6,106 bases of DNA from Bacillota bacterium (GTDB taxonomy: Bacteria > Bacillota > Clostridia > Christensenellales > SZUA-584): NCBI GenBank assembly GCA_023459495.1, contig JAEWTL010000014.1:1-6106 (forward strand), written 5' to 3'. Positions 4,041-6,106 of the stretch are shown here, piece by piece. Within the stretch, counting starts at the first letter, position 1. Every line of letters begins with the position of its first letter. Made by a program: the position numbers and the translations under genes. The notes below the pieces were generated by a model. It saw only the letters and a program-made list of their open reading frames with translations. It did no database searches and had not been told where the DNA came from.

Positions 4041-6098
4041 TCACGGCATCAGCAGCGGTCGCGCGATGTCGAACTTGACGCTTCCTTCACCTTCTGCTAC
4101 GTCCACCATCACGATAACCAGACGGTCGTAGCTGCCGTCCACCCAATAACACGCAAACCAAGATATCTCGCGTGATTTATCCTCGCCGATCTGCGCAGTG
4201 CCCGTCTTACCCGCCAGTGTAACGCCCGCGATATTGCGTACGCGGGAGCCTGTACCGGAGGATATCACTGCCTCCAGTATGGGCTGCAGCGTGCCCAGGC
4301 TGCTCTGCGAAACTGCGCCGTCGATCCATACCGCAGGTTCGCTCTGCCACTTGGTGACGTATTCCAGCCCTTGCGTTTGGCACAACCGGTCCACGAGGAT
4401 AGGCTGCATCATGTTGCCCGTGCCGTTGGCAAAGGCGGTGTACATTGCCGCCACCTGAATAGGCGTAATCAGCAGCTCGCCCTGCCCGTAGCCCATTTCG
4501 GCGAGCAATCGACTGTACAGGGTAGAGTCGATTAGGTTGGCCGTCATCACCGGAAGATCGAAGGGAACCGCCTCCTCAAAGCCTATGCGGGAAAGGTAAT
4601 CCAAATACGTGTCCTTGCCCATCTGCAGTGCCAGCCACGCAAAATAGATGTTGTCCGAATTGGTAATCGCGTTTTGCATCACGAGCGGCGTGCCCGAGTC
4701 GGATACGCGCTTGATCGCCAGCGTACCCCAGCCTTGTATGTCGGGCATCCACCGGTCATCCACAATCGTATACGGAAAGGCAGAGCTGGTCGTCACCGTA
4801 CCCGATTCCAGCGCCGCCGCCGCGGTGAACGGCTTGATCACGCTGCCGGGCGGGTAGCGCCCTTGCGTGGCGCGCGCGAACAGCGGTTTTCCATTGGCCG
4901 TATTGTTCCAAAAGTCCATCTGTTCCTGAGAGATCGGGAATGTGAACAGGTTGTCGTCATAAGAGGGGAAAGCCGCCATGGCCTGCACCATGCCGGTCTT
5001 GGCGTCCATTACAATCGCCACTCCCGACTCGCCGTCCGCAACGCTCAGGTTCGCGCTCAATGCGGCGTACGCCTGCTCCTGCAACCGCGGCACGATGGTG
5101 GTGCGCAGGTCCTGTCCTTCCTCCATGGGGTCCTCCCATAGCGTGCGGATGTTATCGCCCCATTTATTGCGGATGTAAATAATCTTGCCGTCCTTGCCGC
5201 GCATCTGCTGCTCGTAAGCTGCCTCCAGTCCGGTGACGCCCTTGCGGTCGGACGCGTCGTAACCATTGTCCACATCGTCCTCACTGACATAGCCCGTATA
5301 GCCTACAATGTGCGCTGCCGCCTCGCCGAGCGGATAGGAACGGATGGGGGTGTACAATGAATCGTCGATGCCAAGGCCCGGTGTGGCCTCGATGGCAGTA
5401 ACCTGCTCATCGGTCAGCTCGCCCGGCATAAACGAGCCGAGCGATACCGCCGAATAGGCGTTCTCAACAGCGGCGTTGAATTTTTCGACAATCTCGTCCT
5501 CCGAGAGCCCGGTTAAAGGCGAAGCCACTGCGGAGACTGCCGAGATGTCTTGCACCTTGGTGACGTCCATATAAAGCGTATCGGCGTAGGAGTTGGCCGC
5601 CAGCAGCGTACCGTCCGCCGCGAAAATCTCGCCGCGTTTTGCCTCCTGCGTGCGCACCAGCACGTCACAGCCCGCTTCCATCTCCGGGAAGATCAGTGAA
5701 TAATCCCACAGCACCCGGCACGTGCCTTCCTCAACGCGTGCCTGCAGGGTAAAGTTGTTCGTGAAATCGCCGTAGTCCTTGGTTTTGTAGGTGGCGGTAT
5801 AGGTATAATTGCCGTCCGCGTCCGGTTCGGAGAGATTATCGATGGTAATCTCCGTGACGCCGAGGCCTTTGAATATTGCGGTATATTTCGAGACAAACGC
5901 TTCCTTTGCCTTTTTCAGCGCGTCCCCGGTGTTGTCCGCCGCGGTTTCCGTATAGTCGAACATCGCGTCGTAGTCCATCGCGGTAAATGCGGAGAGATAT
6001 TCCGATATATCATACGGAGTCTGCTTCTCGCCCGAGCAGGCGCACAGCAGCGCAGTCATCATGACGCCGCCCAGCAGCAGTTTGAGAAATCTTGGCAT
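4041..6098 (-). CDS. Class B penicillin-binding protein lipoprotein with MecA-type N-terminal domain
   Basis: A 685-residue peptidoglycan DD-transpeptidase that cross-links the cell wall on the outer face of the membrane. The start is a lipoprotein signal (LKLLLGGVMMTALLCAC) with lipobox L-C-A-C and probable lipidation at Cys21, in place of the usual uncleaved membrane anchor. Residues about 26-137 fit the NTF2-like MecA_N domain; the dimerisation region follows (RGEIFAADG, 155-163, through about 310); the transpeptidase domain spans about 355-680. Active-site motifs are intact: S419-V-I-K422 (after YPPG), S481-D-N483 and K631-T-G633. This domain order is that of subgroup B3, which includes low-affinity PBPs such as PBP2a of MRSA and PBP5 of enterococci, but drug affinity cannot be read from sequence. 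Only 8 bp upstream are visible, so promoter and ribosome site are mostly off the window; the signal peptide supports the ATG chosen. Confidence 0.93.
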   Translation of the reverse strand: MPRFLKLLLGGVMMTALLCACSGEKQTPYDISEYLSAFTAMDYDAMFDYTETAADNTGDALKKAKEAFVSKYTAIFKGLGVTEITIDNLSEPDADGNYTYTATYKTKDYGDFTNNFTLQARVEEGTCRVLWDYSLIFPEMEAGCDVLVRTQEAKRGEIFAADGTLLAANSYADTLYMDVTKVQDISAVSAVASPLTGLSEDEIVEKFNAAVENAYSAVSLGSFMPGELTDEQVTAIEATPGLGIDDSLYTPIRSYPLGEAAAHIVGYTGYVSEDDVDNGYDASDRKGVTGLEAAYEQQMRGKDGKIIYIRNKWGDNIRTLWEDPMEEGQDLRTTIVPRLQEQAYAALSANLSVADGESGVAIVMDAKTGMVQAMAAFPSYDDNLFTFPISQEQMDFWNNTANGKPLFARATQGRYPPGSVIKPFTAAAALESGTVTTSSAFPYTIVDDRWMPDIQGWGTLAIKRVSDSGTPLVMQNAITNSDNIYFAWLALQMGKDTYLDYLSRIGFEEAVPFDLPVMTANLIDSTLYSRLLAEMGYGQGELLITPIQVAAMYTAFANGTGNMMQPILVDRLCQTQGLEYVTKWQSEPAVWIDGAVSQSSLGTLQPILEAVISSGTGSRVRNIAGVTLAGKTGTAQIGEDKSREISWFACYWVDGSYDRLVIVMVDVAEGEGSVKFDIARPLLMP

Positions 6099-6106
6099 AG
6101 GCCTGT

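Overview
All recognisable genes in this window lie on the minus strand, so transcription runs from high to low coordinates. The protein families, with a lipoprotein penicillin-binding protein carrying a MecA-type N-terminal domain, an ANTAR regulator and an FlK-like thioesterase, fit a fairly GC-rich anaerobic Firmicute (class Clostridia, gut-type). A GC-rich palindromic interspersed repeat and strong Shine-Dalgarno sites agree with this. The genus cannot be read from the sequence.

Layout from right to left. Positions 6098-2298 form a tightly packed four-gene cluster, probably one operon: a class B penicillin-binding protein lipoprotein, a GNAT acetyltransferase (27-nt gap), a hotdog thioesterase with the fluoroacetyl-CoA thioesterase triad (13-nt gap), and a PHP metal-dependent phosphoesterase whose ATG overlaps the thioesterase stop. 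Then comes a 134-bp intergenic region with a good sigma-A-type promoter for prs, a divergent ribose-phosphate pyrophosphokinase that appears to start at TTG.

Positions 883-1179 are non-coding but rich in signals. They hold inverted repeats around the prs stop, a promoter, a strong hairpin with a U-tract about 20 nt downstream of that promoter's expected start, and a second promoter close to the next gene. That gene (280-882) encodes an ANTAR-domain antiterminator whose receiver domain has lost the phosphoacceptor aspartate and the acidic pocket. The promoter-terminator leader in front of a predicted antiterminator is the most interesting arrangement in the window, although no canonical ANTAR double-hexaloop target was found in it.

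The left end holds the ANTAR gene's probable terminator, a REP/MITE-like palindromic repeat, and the first 19 codons of a probable IS3-type transposase gene that leaves the window. That gene has its own promoter embedded in an almost perfect dyad.

Functionally the genes are a mix: cell-wall synthesis (penicillin-binding protein), CoA-linked small-molecule chemistry (GNAT, thioesterase), nucleotide or RNA phosphoester hydrolysis (PHP), PRPP supply (prs) and RNA-level regulation (ANTAR). No defence system, CRISPR array, tRNA or rRNA was seen.
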